A stretch of DNA of 53,764 nt from Saprospiraceae bacterium (GCA_029212405.1 JARGNR010000015.1:1-53764); one strand, 5' to 3'; positions 34,515 to 43,234 are shown, counted from the first letter of the stretch. Notes: a model not told the origin generated them from the sequence alone. Translations and numbers: made by a program.

Positions 34515-35669
34515 ATGAATAGTATTCAGACGGAACTTCAGAAAATAGCGGCATTCTACAAAATAAATGATACAGCTTCTTTGGATAAAATAAATAATAT
34601 TGATCTTGACCATTATGTTGAAATTGTCTTGACATCGACAGGGTTTGAAATAGTAACAGGTGGTGCAAGTCGAGAAAAAGATCTCATAGAAGCAGCTCGA
34701 TCAAGTGGATATCCTGAGCAAATTGTTGAAGCATTCGATTTATTAACGAAGGCTTTTCCCAATAAAATGTTGTACTCCAAACAATGTTTTGGACCTGATA
34801 ATACACCACCTAGTATGTATTTATGTGTAGTGGAACCGTGGGAAAAAGTGATGCAGGAACTTAATAACTTGCCAGGATTAGATAATTCTTCTGAGTTATT
34901 GTCGAACATAGCAGTTCAACGAAAAATATGTTTTTTACTTGGATTTACAAGTAGTAAGAATGGAGAGCTACTGATTACAAAAACATACCATTTAGCTCCT
35001 TTTAATTCAGAATCAGGGGTTTTATCCCCCTATTTGATATCTAATAGATGTGCGGATAATAAACTATCCAATGAAAGTAAAACCTATGCTGCGGGCGTCA
35101 ACTGGGAACATTTTGAAGGTGACGAAACGTGGAACAAGATCTCAGCATTAGGAAACGAGCTATTTGGAGATAAATATGGAATGATGTTAGGGCAAACCAA
35201 AGAAGATGGAAAGACCACAAGCAAAAAGGCCTATATCTTTCGCTATGATAAACGAGAGAATGAACATTACTCTTTAAAAACCTACAATTATTATGCTGAG
35301 GAAGGGGCGCATCTTATGCGACTTGGAGATTATAGGGCAGCAATAGATGTTTTTACTGAATCTATTGAATTTCACAGGGACAATGATAGATCATTGGCAG
35401 AGCTTTATAATATGCGTGGTACACTTCATTACAGTTTGAGAAATATTAATGAAGCAAAAAAAGACATTTTAAAAGCCTTGGAATTAAATAATGAATTGGC
35501 TTCTGCACACAATAATTTATCTGCTATTCATCTTCAATTCCACGAATATGAAGAAGCGGTATATTCGGCAAGTTCAGCAATGTATTTGGATCCTGCTACA
35601 GATGTAACAAATTTGACAGTTGCCAAACGACTTTTGCGTGAAGCTGAAATGAAAGGAACTCTGCAATGA
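34515..35669 (+). CDS. Unknown domain fused to C-terminal TPR repeats, RiPP cluster
   Basis: Residues ~258-370 contain TPR repeats (YAEEGAHLMRLGDYRAAIDVF, AELYNMRGTLHYSLRNINEA, ASAHNNLSAIHLQFHEYEEA). Residues 1-250 match no family I recognise; a beta-rich middle is suggested by ICFLLGFTSSKNGELLITKTY. There are no catalytic motifs, signal peptide or membrane segments. The stop overlaps the start of the glycosyltransferase gene by four bases (ATGA), so the two are translationally coupled and probably act together. A substrate-adaptor role is plausible from the TPR part. A prenyltransferase-like fold for the N-terminal part is only a guess and should be tested by structure prediction. Confidence 0.75.
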   Translation: MNSIQTELQKIAAFYKINDTASLDKINNIDLDHYVEIVLTSTGFEIVTGGASREKDLIEAARSSGYPEQIVEAFDLLTKAFPNKMLYSKQCFGPDNTPPSMYLCVVEPWEKVMQELNNLPGLDNSSELLSNIAVQRKICFLLGFTSSKNGELLITKTYHLAPFNSESGVLSPYLISNRCADNKLSNESKTYAAGVNWEHFEGDETWNKISALGNELFGDKYGMMLGQTKEDGKTTSKKAYIFRYDKRENEHYSLKTYNYYAEEGAHLMRLGDYRAAIDVFTESIEFHRDNDRSLAELYNMRGTLHYSLRNINEAKKDILKALELNNELASAHNNLSAIHLQFHEYEEAVYSASSAMYLDPATDVTNLTVAKRLLREAEMKGTLQ

Positions 35670-36832
35670 AAAAAAAGTACTTATTCATCCCTTTAACGAG
35701 CTATGGTTATTTATTCCCTTCGATAAAAATAGCACACATGTTAATGGAAAAAGGAGATGATGTTCTTTTTGCAACAACCATTCGATATGATGATATTCTA
35801 AAGTTTAATGGAATACCATCTGTTGGGATTCTGAACCAGGCCAATGACAACCCATTTCTTTTTCCAGGTACTTGGTATTGTGACCCACATTTAAACAATA
35901 CGGTCAATACCTTAGGTCAAATCGTAGATTCTTATAAGCCGGATGCTATTATCAGTAACCCATTGGGTATAGCTGCGATGATAATAGCAGAAAAGTATTC
36001 CATTCCTTTTGTGAATGTTGGTTTTAGTGAGTATCTCTATCCTGGTATTGGAGAGGTTAATAAAACAAAGCAATGGAGGATAAATGAAATTTCTAGTCAC
36101 TACAATGCCAATCGATCAAAATTATTTCTACCACCTATAGCAGTATCTGAAAAGGACAGCCCTCTAATTGGTGAGGCATATTTTATACGCAATATTCCAG
36201 AATTGGATGATGTAAGAGAATTACCTTCTCAAGTTTCTTATGCGGGTGGATTGTATTGGGAACCGCACTATCAAAGTCCTAGACTGAATCGTTTTATCAA
36301 TTGGGCTAAATCTGAGCATCGCCCCGTAGTGTATGTGCAGATTGGACGGTTGTTTGGAGAGGCGCCATTCTGGAAATCATTACTCAATGTTTTTCAAGAC
36401 TTGCCATATGCTTTTATTGCCGATTTGGGTCGTGCTGACTATTTGCATCAAAATGACGTGCTCCCTAAAAATGTATTTGGTAGCCCATTTATACCAATTG
36501 GTGCCATTCAGGAAGATATAGAATTTGTTATATGTTCAGCACAAAGCACAAGTTTGATTTCTGCAATAATTCATGGTAAACCCATTCTTAGTATACCCCA
36601 TTCTGCAGATGCGTATGAGTTTACTAGTAAAATCAAAGAAAAGAATATTGGATTGGGTATAGTAGATAAAGAACTCATTGACAAATCATATTTGCTACAT
36701 TGTTTTAATGAAATAAAAAAGCCTGTCTATAAGGAATCTGTCCACCACTATCAAAATATCTTTCTTGAATTTGATGAAAAATCTCATGTATTAGAGAAAA
36801 TATCTTCTATTTTTCAGTATTCATTCACCTAA
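35666..36832 (+). CDS. GT1-type (MGT/UGT) glycosyltransferase, RiPP cluster
   Basis: The layout is the GT-B fold of family GT1. The N-terminal Rossmann-like domain starts KKKYLFIPLTSYGYLFPSIKIAHMLMEKGDDV. The C-terminal domain has ICSAQSTSLISAIIHGKPILSIP (about residue 287 on) where UDP-glucosyltransferases have the sugar-nucleotide signature. The usual His-x-Gly of the signature is replaced by Ser-Ala-Gln, so donor binding may differ. Such enzymes add sugars to small molecules or peptides; in macrolide and glycopeptide pathways they act as tailoring enzymes. Length 388 is normal. It overlaps the upstream TPR gene and is followed by an oxidase after 14 bases. The cluster thus encodes both a sugar-adding enzyme and, in the precursor, a sugar-binding domain. 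Confidence 0.82.
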   Translation: MKKKYLFIPLTSYGYLFPSIKIAHMLMEKGDDVLFATTIRYDDILKFNGIPSVGILNQANDNPFLFPGTWYCDPHLNNTVNTLGQIVDSYKPDAIISNPLGIAAMIIAEKYSIPFVNVGFSEYLYPGIGEVNKTKQWRINEISSHYNANRSKLFLPPIAVSEKDSPLIGEAYFIRNIPELDDVRELPSQVSYAGGLYWEPHYQSPRLNRFINWAKSEHRPVVYVQIGRLFGEAPFWKSLLNVFQDLPYAFIADLGRADYLHQNDVLPKNVFGSPFIPIGAIQEDIEFVICSAQSTSLISAIIHGKPILSIPHSADAYEFTSKIKEKNIGLGIVDKELIDKSYLLHCFNEIKKPVYKESVHHYQNIFLEFDEKSHVLEKISSIFQYSFT

Positions 36833-36846
36833 TTAGTAGAATTAAA

Positions 36847-38424
36847 TTGAAGGTAAAAGAGGACATTTCCAAGATTAGCCCAGAATGTGTTCTGTTTGAT
36901 GATGTGTTTTCTTTGTATGATGCCAATACGGCTACCTTTCAAACAAGTTCAAAAACTGAGTTGGTTGTAAAGCCAAGAAATGTAAAAGAGATCGTTGACC
37001 TTGTAAAGTTTTCATCGGAGAATAAATTAACTATTTATACGATTAGCCAGGGGAAAAACTGGGGTTTTGGTTCAAAAGTCCCCGTTAAGAATTGTTGCAT
37101 ATTAATGGACTTGTCTCAAATGAATAAAATTGTTTCATATGATGAAAAGTTTGGAACGGTTAGAATTGAACCTGGTGTTACATTCAGACAACTGAGTGAG
37201 TTTCTTGTTGAAAAAGGGGATGATCACTTTCTGAACACTATTGGAGGAGATCCAGAAGCTAGTGTTATGGGAAATCTTCTGGAAAGAGGAGATGGTGTTG
37301 GTCCATATTGTGAACGAGCTGCTTATGCTTGTCATTCTGAAATTATTACTTCAGACGGGGAGATAGTTGACATTGGATATGGGAATATAGATAAGTCAAG
37401 ATTAAGTGATTTGAATAAAGAAGGGATTGGCCCAGGGTTTCAAGAATTATTTTATCAATCCAATTTTGGAATTGTATCTAAAATCACCATTTGGCTACAA
37501 AAAAAGCCGGCCTTTTTTCGTACATTTTCTTTCGCTCAAAATGAGTCCAATAACTTTCCAAAACTATTGGAGTGTATTCGAAATTTATACCGAAAACGAA
37601 TAATAAACTCACCCATCACATTCTGGAACGATTACAAACAATTGGCCTCTAGTATTCAATTTCCTCACCACCTTACTGAAGTCAATCAGCCGTTATTAAG
37701 AGATAAAATTAAGGCATTCTCAAATGATTATTCTACGTGGTATGCCTTCGGAGGTGTGTATGTGGACAGTAAAAAAGTAGGTAGGGCTATTTTAGGTGAG
37801 GTCTTTTCAGCAATTAAACCCTTTATTAAACGGAAGACAATTTGGTCCCAATTATCAACAAGTAAAGTTAAATTATTAAGGCGGTTTAATGGATTTTTAG
37901 GTCTAAAGCAGTTCAATTTTGATCAATTGATCCATTCTTGGGAAGAAAATCACTTGTTGGGACATACAACGGGGAATTCAATTAAGTCGTTATTTTGGAG
38001 AAAAAAGAGACTTCCTCCAAAAGAAATTGATCCTAATAATGAGCTTTGTGGAGTACTTTGGAATTCTTTTTTAGTTCCTTTTGATGGAAATTTGATTGCA
38101 GAGGTATTGGCAGCCATAAACATGATAATACTTGAAAATGGATTCGAACCAGTAATTTCCTTCATTACTCTAAATGATAGATATATTAAAGTATTTCAGC
38201 AATTGATTTTTGATCGAGAAGACCTTAATCAAGACAAAAAAGCTTTGGAATGTCATCAGCTGGTATTTGAATATTTGGAAAAAATGGGTTGTTCTCATTC
38301 ACGACTTGATATATTACATATGCAAACCAGTAATGGTATATTGAAGAATGATTCCCTACATAAAAAGATAAAGCAAGCACTTGATCCTGTTGGTATTTTT
38401 TCTCCAGGAAGATATTTTAGTTAA
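36847..38424 (+). CDS. PCMH-type FAD-binding oxidase (VAO family), RiPP cluster
   Basis: The start is a TTG 14 bases after the glycosyltransferase; no nearer ATG keeps the conserved N-terminus. Residues ~35-220 form the VAO/PCMH FAD domain: VVKPRNVKEIVDLVKFSSE, then QGKNWGFGS, then the GDGVGPYCERAAYACHSEI segment and GPGFQELFYQSNFGIVSKI. This order is like vanillyl-alcohol oxidases and p-cresol methylhydroxylases, which oxidise alcohols, amines or phenols with FAD. Residues ~240-525 form the substrate/cap domain and end in ALDPVGIFSPGRYF, the usual closing motif. The site of covalent flavin attachment is not clear. On a peptide it might oxidise a side chain or a sugar. No signal peptide is seen. 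Confidence 0.82.
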   Translation: MKVKEDISKISPECVLFDDVFSLYDANTATFQTSSKTELVVKPRNVKEIVDLVKFSSENKLTIYTISQGKNWGFGSKVPVKNCCILMDLSQMNKIVSYDEKFGTVRIEPGVTFRQLSEFLVEKGDDHFLNTIGGDPEASVMGNLLERGDGVGPYCERAAYACHSEIITSDGEIVDIGYGNIDKSRLSDLNKEGIGPGFQELFYQSNFGIVSKITIWLQKKPAFFRTFSFAQNESNNFPKLLECIRNLYRKRIINSPITFWNDYKQLASSIQFPHHLTEVNQPLLRDKIKAFSNDYSTWYAFGGVYVDSKKVGRAILGEVFSAIKPFIKRKTIWSQLSTSKVKLLRRFNGFLGLKQFNFDQLIHSWEENHLLGHTTGNSIKSLFWRKKRLPPKEIDPNNELCGVLWNSFLVPFDGNLIAEVLAAINMIILENGFEPVISFITLNDRYIKVFQQLIFDREDLNQDKKALECHQLVFEYLEKMGCSHSRLDILHMQTSNGILKNDSLHKKIKQALDPVGIFSPGRYFS

Positions 38425-38444
38425 ACGATAAAAGTATAGCTCCA

Positions 38445-39650
38445 ATGGATTTTTTGAAACTGTTATCACCACATGCTATTGACGATTTTTTGAATTTATA
38501 TTGGGAGAAAGATTGGCTACATATAGATCGAGAGAATGCTTCTTACTTTGATGATTTACTTACCATGGAGGAAATAGATACAAGTCTTTTTGGCAATAAC
38601 AATTTAGCAGCATCTCCTTTCAAATTTTATAGAGGTAAAACAGAAGCAAGATTGGAACATTGGAGTGCAAATCAAACGTTAAATGGTGTTTCTACAAAAG
38701 TGTTGGATCATACTAGAGGGTTGAAATTACTAGAACAGGGCTTTAGTCTGTACTTAAATTATCCAAATACAATCTTTCCTGGAATCAATGAATTTTGTAA
38801 CAGAATTGAGCAGGCACTAAAAGTGAAAACGGTATCTCACTTGATTATTTCACCACCTAATACAGAAGGATTTTTACCGCACACTGATCCATATGGAGTG
38901 TTTGTATTACAAATTTCAGGGAGAAAATATTGGAATCTTTATCACATAGATGAAGATCGTACCAATCCACAGGGTCAGAATAAACACATGTTTCACAATC
39001 ACCCGCCAAAACATAAACTAGAATTAAGAGGAGGAAGTATGTTGTATATTCCAAGGGGGATGATACATAGTGTCAGTACGAATAATGAATATTCAGTGCA
39101 TATATCTCTAGGTATTTTACCACCCAAAGGCAGCAATATTGTGTCAATGTTTGAAAGAATGTCAGGCTCAATTTCTTTTTTTAATACGTATGTACCATAT
39201 GGATTTTTAAATTCAAAAAAGACTAGTAAAGAATACCAAGATGCGTTTAAGAAACAATTAATCGAATTGATTGAAAATACAGACATTTATGGCTTATTAG
39301 ACGCCTCTATTTCAAATTCAAAACTAAACATAGTTAAAAGGCCATTCAAAAAATTAGTGGATTCTCAGTTGCTTACTGAGAAATCCATACTTAGAGTGGT
39401 TTCAGGCTTAACTTATAGCATTAAAGAAAACGATGATGATGGTAGTTGTATAATTGAATTTCAAGATAAGCAGGTGCGATTTCCTCTCTTCTGGAAAACC
39501 GAACTCGAAAGAATATTGGCAAAAAAAACATTTTCAGTTGAAGAGATTGGTCATTCACTGAATATTGAAGTAAATGAACAAATTCAGATTGCAAAAAATA
39601 TGATTAATGTTGGACTTTTGGAAGAATTGAAAATTTTAGGAAAGACATAA
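38445..39650 (+). CDS. JmjC/ROX-type Fe(II)/2-oxoglutarate oxygenase, RiPP cluster
   Basis: The cupin core carries an iron-binding triad: His146 and Asp148 in LPHTDPYGVFVLQISGRKYW, and His208 in YIPRGMIHSV. Lys161 is a candidate for binding 2-oxoglutarate. The N-terminal part opens with LSPHAIDDFLNLYWEKDWL, as in bacterial ribosomal oxygenases (YcfD/RoxA) and cupin_4 proteins. The C-terminal ~130 residues (ILRVVSGLTYSIKEN, FSVEEIGHSL) look like their winged-helix tail. Known members hydroxylate ribosomal protein side chains; in a peptide cluster the target may be the core peptide. Length 401. The C39 peptidase gene starts two bases after its stop. Confidence 0.85.
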   Translation: MDFLKLLSPHAIDDFLNLYWEKDWLHIDRENASYFDDLLTMEEIDTSLFGNNNLAASPFKFYRGKTEARLEHWSANQTLNGVSTKVLDHTRGLKLLEQGFSLYLNYPNTIFPGINEFCNRIEQALKVKTVSHLIISPPNTEGFLPHTDPYGVFVLQISGRKYWNLYHIDEDRTNPQGQNKHMFHNHPPKHKLELRGGSMLYIPRGMIHSVSTNNEYSVHISLGILPPKGSNIVSMFERMSGSISFFNTYVPYGFLNSKKTSKEYQDAFKKQLIELIENTDIYGLLDASISNSKLNIVKRPFKKLVDSQLLTEKSILRVVSGLTYSIKENDDDGSCIIEFQDKQVRFPLFWKTELERILAKKTFSVEEIGHSLNIEVNEQIQIAKNMINVGLLEELKILGKT

Positions 39651-39652
39651 AA

Positions 39653-40102
39653 ATGAAATTGTTGACTCGAATGCCGGCTAGTTTTTTTCCATTTTATCAA
39701 CAGGAGGGGATGAATGAGTGTGGTCATGCATGTATAAAAATGATTGCAAAGTATTATGGATTAGATTATAATCCTTCAGAAATTGAACGGAGAAAAAGTG
39801 TTACAGCAAAAGGAGTCAACATGCTTCACCTATCCAACATAATCACAGCAATTGGACTTATATCAGAAGCATTAAAAGGAACTTTTGAAGAATTCATGGA
39901 ACAAGGAGAATTACCCTGTATAGCTTTTTGGGAGCAAAATCATTTTATTGTTGTATTCGATGCAAGTGAACAGTATATTCAAATTGCTGATCCTAAGGTT
40001 GGAAAACACACCCTAACTCACCAAGAATTTATTGATGGTTGGACGACAATGAAGAATGGTCAAAAAGAAGGTGTTATTCTGACCGTGAGAAGCACAGATT
40101 AA
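39653..40102 (+). CDS. Standalone C39 double-glycine peptidase, RiPP cluster
   Basis: The papain-like C39 triad is present: Cys23 in EGMNECGHACIKMI, His97 in EQNHFIVV and Asp113 in IADPKVG. Gln17 is six residues before the Cys and would form the oxyanion hole. In most systems C39 is the N-terminal domain of an ABC exporter that cuts after Gly-Gly while exporting the peptide. Here it is only 149 residues, with no membrane or ATPase domain and no signal peptide. It is the last gene of the cluster, two bases after the oxygenase. The precursor leader (Glu -8, Leu -7, Gly-Gly) is a clear candidate substrate. Who exports the product is not explained by the window. Confidence 0.88.
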   Translation: MKLLTRMPASFFPFYQQEGMNECGHACIKMIAKYYGLDYNPSEIERRKSVTAKGVNMLHLSNIITAIGLISEALKGTFEEFMEQGELPCIAFWEQNHFIVVFDASEQYIQIADPKVGKHTLTHQEFIDGWTTMKNGQKEGVILTVRSTD

Positions 40103-40127
40103 ACAGCTGCTTAAACGTTTAATCTTT
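40096..40127 (+). terminator. Candidate terminator at the end of the RiPP cluster
   Basis: A perfect 9-base stem (AGATTAAAC with GTTTAATCT) with a 12-base loop begins within the C39 stop region and is followed by only three T residues. It would close the plus-strand transcript and also face the convergent DUF3592 gene. The weak T-run lowers confidence. Confidence 0.4.
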
Positions 40128-40138
40128 CATGGTAGCCA

Positions 40139-40948
40139 TTACAAATCAAACTTGATATTCCAATTGTTTTTTATGGATTCTAGTTTAGGTACAATAGTTG
40201 AATTTTCTTCGTTGTTTTCTGATATGAAAATAGGTATAAAATCTCCTTTTTCGTTTTCATTTAGAATAGAGTGATCACTTGTAAACGATTCACCAGTGAG
40301 ATTATGACCAGATCGACTCGTGTATTGATATTGTACAAATACTCCTAATGCAGCATTTGAAATTGGGATAGATTTTTTTTGGATCATTGATATTATTTTT
40401 CCTTTTGCTACCCTACCATTTTTATAAAGCATGATTTCTTTTTGCAAAGTATAGAAGGCATAAATTAGGAATGGTAGTCCAATTAAAAAGAAGACTAACG
40501 GAATATATTTGAGAAATTCGGTAGGGAATCTGAAAGGTTTCAAATTTTGAATAACTGAATTGCCTTCTAGTGTTTTGATTTGGATTTCGTCACCTATAGT
40601 TAACCCTTTTGCTTTATTTTCGGAAAGCGTTCTGTATTGGGAGTCAAATTTAACTCCATCTTGAGAATAAGTATAGTATATAATGTATGGGTGTACTCGG
40701 TTTATACTTATATTCTTTTGAACTTCAATATCTGTAATTATTGCAGTAGTCGCTATTCCTTGCTTGTTTATTAAATCATAATCAACAATAGAATCATCGG
40801 ACATTAAAGGGTTAAAAAATATCGAAAAAGCGATAAATACTAAAATAGAGATTCCAGTAAAGGCTGTTCCTATTATTGTTGGAATTGGCTTTGTCTTTAT
40901 TAATTTTATTATTGTGGAAAAAGGAACTTTCCTTGGAATATTGCTCAT
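40139..40948 (-). CDS. DUF3592 membrane protein
   Basis: Two hydrophobic segments (residues ~23-48, TIIGTAFTGISILVFIAFSIFF, and ~148-170, YIPLVFFLIGLPFLIYAFYTL; each shown within limits) flank soluble regions. The region between them (TTAIITDIEVQKNISINRVHPYIIYYTY, shown only in part here) and the C-terminal region (VAKGKIISMIQK, VFVQYQYTSRSG) have the DUF3592 pattern, a beta domain of unknown role in membrane proteins. The gene runs toward the RiPP cluster and ends 36 bases from its last stop. Its position probably does not imply shared function. Confidence 0.75.
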   Translation of the reverse strand: MSNIPRKVPFSTIIKLIKTKPIPTIIGTAFTGISILVFIAFSIFFNPLMSDDSIVDYDLINKQGIATTAIITDIEVQKNISINRVHPYIIYYTYSQDGVKFDSQYRTLSENKAKGLTIGDEIQIKTLEGNSVIQNLKPFRFPTEFLKYIPLVFFLIGLPFLIYAFYTLQKEIMLYKNGRVAKGKIISMIQKKSIPISNAALGVFVQYQYTSRSGHNLTGESFTSDHSILNENEKGDFIPIFISENNEENSTIVPKLESIKNNWNIKFDL

Positions 40949-41341
40949 TGTGTTGATTTTTTTGTTGGGTTATTTCTAAAAGATCTATTCACTTCTTAAA
41001 GTTAACATTTTTAAAGTTTATTTTAATCTAGTAAGAGTAATGATTTATAAGGTATTTTCTTTTCAATCAATTTTAATTTCAAACATTGTTTGGATTGAGT
41101 TTTGCCAAAGACTGGTAAAACTCTAAAATTTTAAGGCTATTGTTTTGGAGCAGAATTAAGTAGTCACAAAGAATTATATTTTAAACGTGTCTAACTCTAA
41201 GCACAGATAAAAAATGACTACAGTTGTATAAATAGAGGAAAGTGAAAATTCAATCTGAATTAAAGCTTTGACCAAAGTAGATTACTTTTAGTTACTTATT
41301 ATTTCCTGTTGATTTCATTAGGCAAACTCACATAATTTTCT
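40949..41341. other. Intergenic DNA between DUF3592 gene and the rimP promoter
   Basis: This ~390-base AT-rich stretch contains no ORF or RNA gene that I can support. The promoter of the minus-strand DUF3592 gene should lie near its left end, but no exact TAnnTTTG match was found there. Confidence 0.5.
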
Positions 41342-41349
41342 TACATTTG
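41342..41349 (+). promoter_or_regulatory. -7 promoter element of the rimP-nusA-infB operon
   Basis: TACATTTG matches TAnnTTTG exactly and is 78 bases before the rimP ATG, with an attenuator-like hairpin in between. The same TTACATTTGCG context occurs at the imelysin operon promoter. Confidence 0.55.
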
Positions 41350-41370
41350 CGGCAGATTAGTAAGAGATAG

Positions 41371-41394
41371 AGGGAACAAAGCGTTCCCTTTTTT
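41371..41394 (+). terminator. Attenuator-like hairpin in the rimP leader
   Basis: A 7-base stem (AGGGAAC with GTTCCCT) with a 5-base loop is followed by six T residues, the form of an intrinsic terminator. It lies between the promoter and the first gene of the operon that encodes NusA, a factor acting at such hairpins. This suggests premature termination as a control step. Confidence 0.6.
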
Positions 41395-41427
41395 CATTGA
41401 ATACCATCTATGAAATGATTGAGAAGT

Positions 41428-41898
41428 ATGATTGAAAATAAAATTGAGAAGCTTATAGGTCAGGCAATCAGTGAGTTAGAGTATGATGATTGCTTTTTGG
41501 TGGAATTGAAAGTCAATAACACCAGAGTAGAAATTTTCCTGGATAGTGATACTTCGGTCACATTTGAAAGATGCCGAAAGGTCAGCCGAAAAATCGAAGC
41601 TGTTTTAGATGAAAAACAATGGTTGGGTGAAAAGTATACGCTTGAAGTAAGTTCCGCGGGTGTTGGGAGGCCTTTAAAGTTTGCCAGACAATATGTAAAG
41701 AATATAGGCAGAACTATTGAAATTAAAAAAGAAGATGGTGAAAAGTTGAAGGGAGAGTTGGTGCAAGCGAATGATGAAAAAGTATCAATCAAATTTGAAG
41801 AGACGATCAAGGAGGGCAAAAAAAAGAAAAAAATAGAAACTATTGTAGAAGTTCCTATGGTTGAAATAAAAGAATCAAAAATTAAAGTGAGTTTTTAA
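41428..41898 (+). CDS. rimP: Ribosome maturation factor RimP
   Basis: The ATG at 41428 (MIENKIEKLIGQ) is preferred over a TTG three codons upstream. RimP helps assemble the 30S subunit by assisting uptake of ribosomal proteins. The family signature VSRKIEAVLDEKQWLGEKYTLEVSSAGVGRPLK (shown in pieces: VSRKIEAVLD and YTLEVSSAGVGRPLK) lies at residues ~48-80. The C-terminal ~70 residues form the SH3-like domain. Length 156 is normal. It is the first gene of the conserved rimP-nusA-infB operon; nusA follows 11 bases later. Confidence 0.93.
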   Translation: MIENKIEKLIGQAISELEYDDCFLVELKVNNTRVEIFLDSDTSVTFERCRKVSRKIEAVLDEKQWLGEKYTLEVSSAGVGRPLKFARQYVKNIGRTIEIKKEDGEKLKGELVQANDEKVSIKFEETIKEGKKKKKIETIVEVPMVEIKESKIKVSF

Positions 41899-41909
41899 AT
41901 CGTAAATAA

Positions 41910-43151
41910 ATGATGAATCTTGTAGAATCATTTTCGGAATTTAAAGCCGGTAAAAATATTGACAGACCAACAATGGTACGTGTACTTGAAGATGTACTAC
42001 GGACATTGATTAAAAAGAAATATGGGTCTGATGAAAATTTTGATGTCATCGTAAATACCCAAAATGGTGATCTTGAGATGTGGAGAGTAAGAGAGATTGT
42101 GCCAGATGGTGAAGTAATGGATGAACAAGCACAAATTTCTGTTTCAGAGGCTATTTCAATAGATGAAGATTATGAAGTAGGAGAAGAGTGCTATGAGGGA
42201 TTGACACTAGCAGAATTTGGAAGAAGAGCGATTATGGCAGCTCGTCAAACATTGATTTCTAGAATCATGGATCTTGAAAAAGATGAAGTGTACAAGAAAT
42301 ACATGGATCGAGTAGGTGAAATTGTCTTAGGAGAGGTGAGCCAGATATTGAAGAGAGAGTTGTTAATTTTGGATGATGTTACTGGAAATGAGCTTATTCT
42401 TCCAAGAAATGAAATGATCAGAAGTGATTACTACAGAAAAGGAGATATGGTTCGTGGTATTATCAGGAGAGTGGAGATGAAAAACAATAACCCAGTGGTT
42501 ATTGTGTCAAGAACTGACAGTACCTTTCTTGAAAAATTATTAGAACAAGAAGTTCCAGAAATTGAAGACGGTTTAATTACAGTGAAAAAGATTGTAAGAA
42601 TACCAGGAGAAAGAGCAAAAGTGGCCGTGGAATCGTATGATGATAGAATTGATCCTGTTGGAGCTTGTGTAGGAATGAAAGGATCTAGAATTCATGGAAT
42701 CGTTCGAGAATTGAAAAATGAGAATATTGATATTGTGAATTATACCAATAACAATATCCTTTTCATTCAACGTTCATTGACTCCTGCAAAAGTTTCTTCG
42801 ATCAATTTGGATGATGAAAATATGAAAGCTTCTGTATTCTTGAAGCCAGATCAAGTATCTTTGGCAATAGGAAAAGGAGGTAGTAACATCAAATTGGCTA
42901 GTAAACTGACAGGATATGAAATCGATGTATTCAGAGAGTCAGATGAATTAGAGCTAGAAGATGTTGAATTAGACGAATTTAGCGATGAGATCGAAGAATG
43001 GGTTATTGATTCATTCAAAAACATCGGATGTGATACAGCTAGATCAGTTTTACAATTGAGCAAGCAAGAATTAGCGAGAAGAACAGATTTAGAAGAAGAA
43101 ACAATTGATGAGGTTATCCAGATATTGGAGGCTGAGTTGAAAGATGATTAA
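41910..43151 (+). CDS. nusA: Transcription termination/antitermination factor NusA
   Basis: NusA binds RNA polymerase and controls pausing and termination. The N-terminal RNAP-binding domain has EFKAGKNIDRPTMVRVLEDVL. An S1 domain lies around residues 130-200 (GEIVLGEVSQILKRELLI to VRGIIRRVEMKN). KH domains follow (DPVGACVGMKGSRIHGIVREL near residue 250 and LAIGKGGSNIKLASKLTGYEI near 320, each given in part). The C-terminal helix-hairpin-helix (IGCDTARSVLQLSKQELA) replaces the longer acidic repeats of E. coli NusA. Length 413 is typical for this phylum. The frame may start at either of two adjacent ATGs. Confidence 0.95.
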   Translation: MMNLVESFSEFKAGKNIDRPTMVRVLEDVLRTLIKKKYGSDENFDVIVNTQNGDLEMWRVREIVPDGEVMDEQAQISVSEAISIDEDYEVGEECYEGLTLAEFGRRAIMAARQTLISRIMDLEKDEVYKKYMDRVGEIVLGEVSQILKRELLILDDVTGNELILPRNEMIRSDYYRKGDMVRGIIRRVEMKNNNPVVIVSRTDSTFLEKLLEQEVPEIEDGLITVKKIVRIPGERAKVAVESYDDRIDPVGACVGMKGSRIHGIVRELKNENIDIVNYTNNNILFIQRSLTPAKVSSINLDDENMKASVFLKPDQVSLAIGKGGSNIKLASKLTGYEIDVFRESDELELEDVELDEFSDEIEEWVIDSFKNIGCDTARSVLQLSKQELARRTDLEEETIDEVIQILEAELKDD

Positions 43152-43234
43152 GAAATGGTCATCTATATTTAAAATACAATTTTAGGTGCGATTTATTTAG
43201 TACCTTTAATTAAAGAGTAACTTAAAACAGCTGA

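Noticed and set aside
40139-40948. DUF3592 protein as the missing exporter of the RiPP cluster
   Set aside because: It has only two membrane helices, no ATPase motif and is on the opposite strand, convergent with the cluster.
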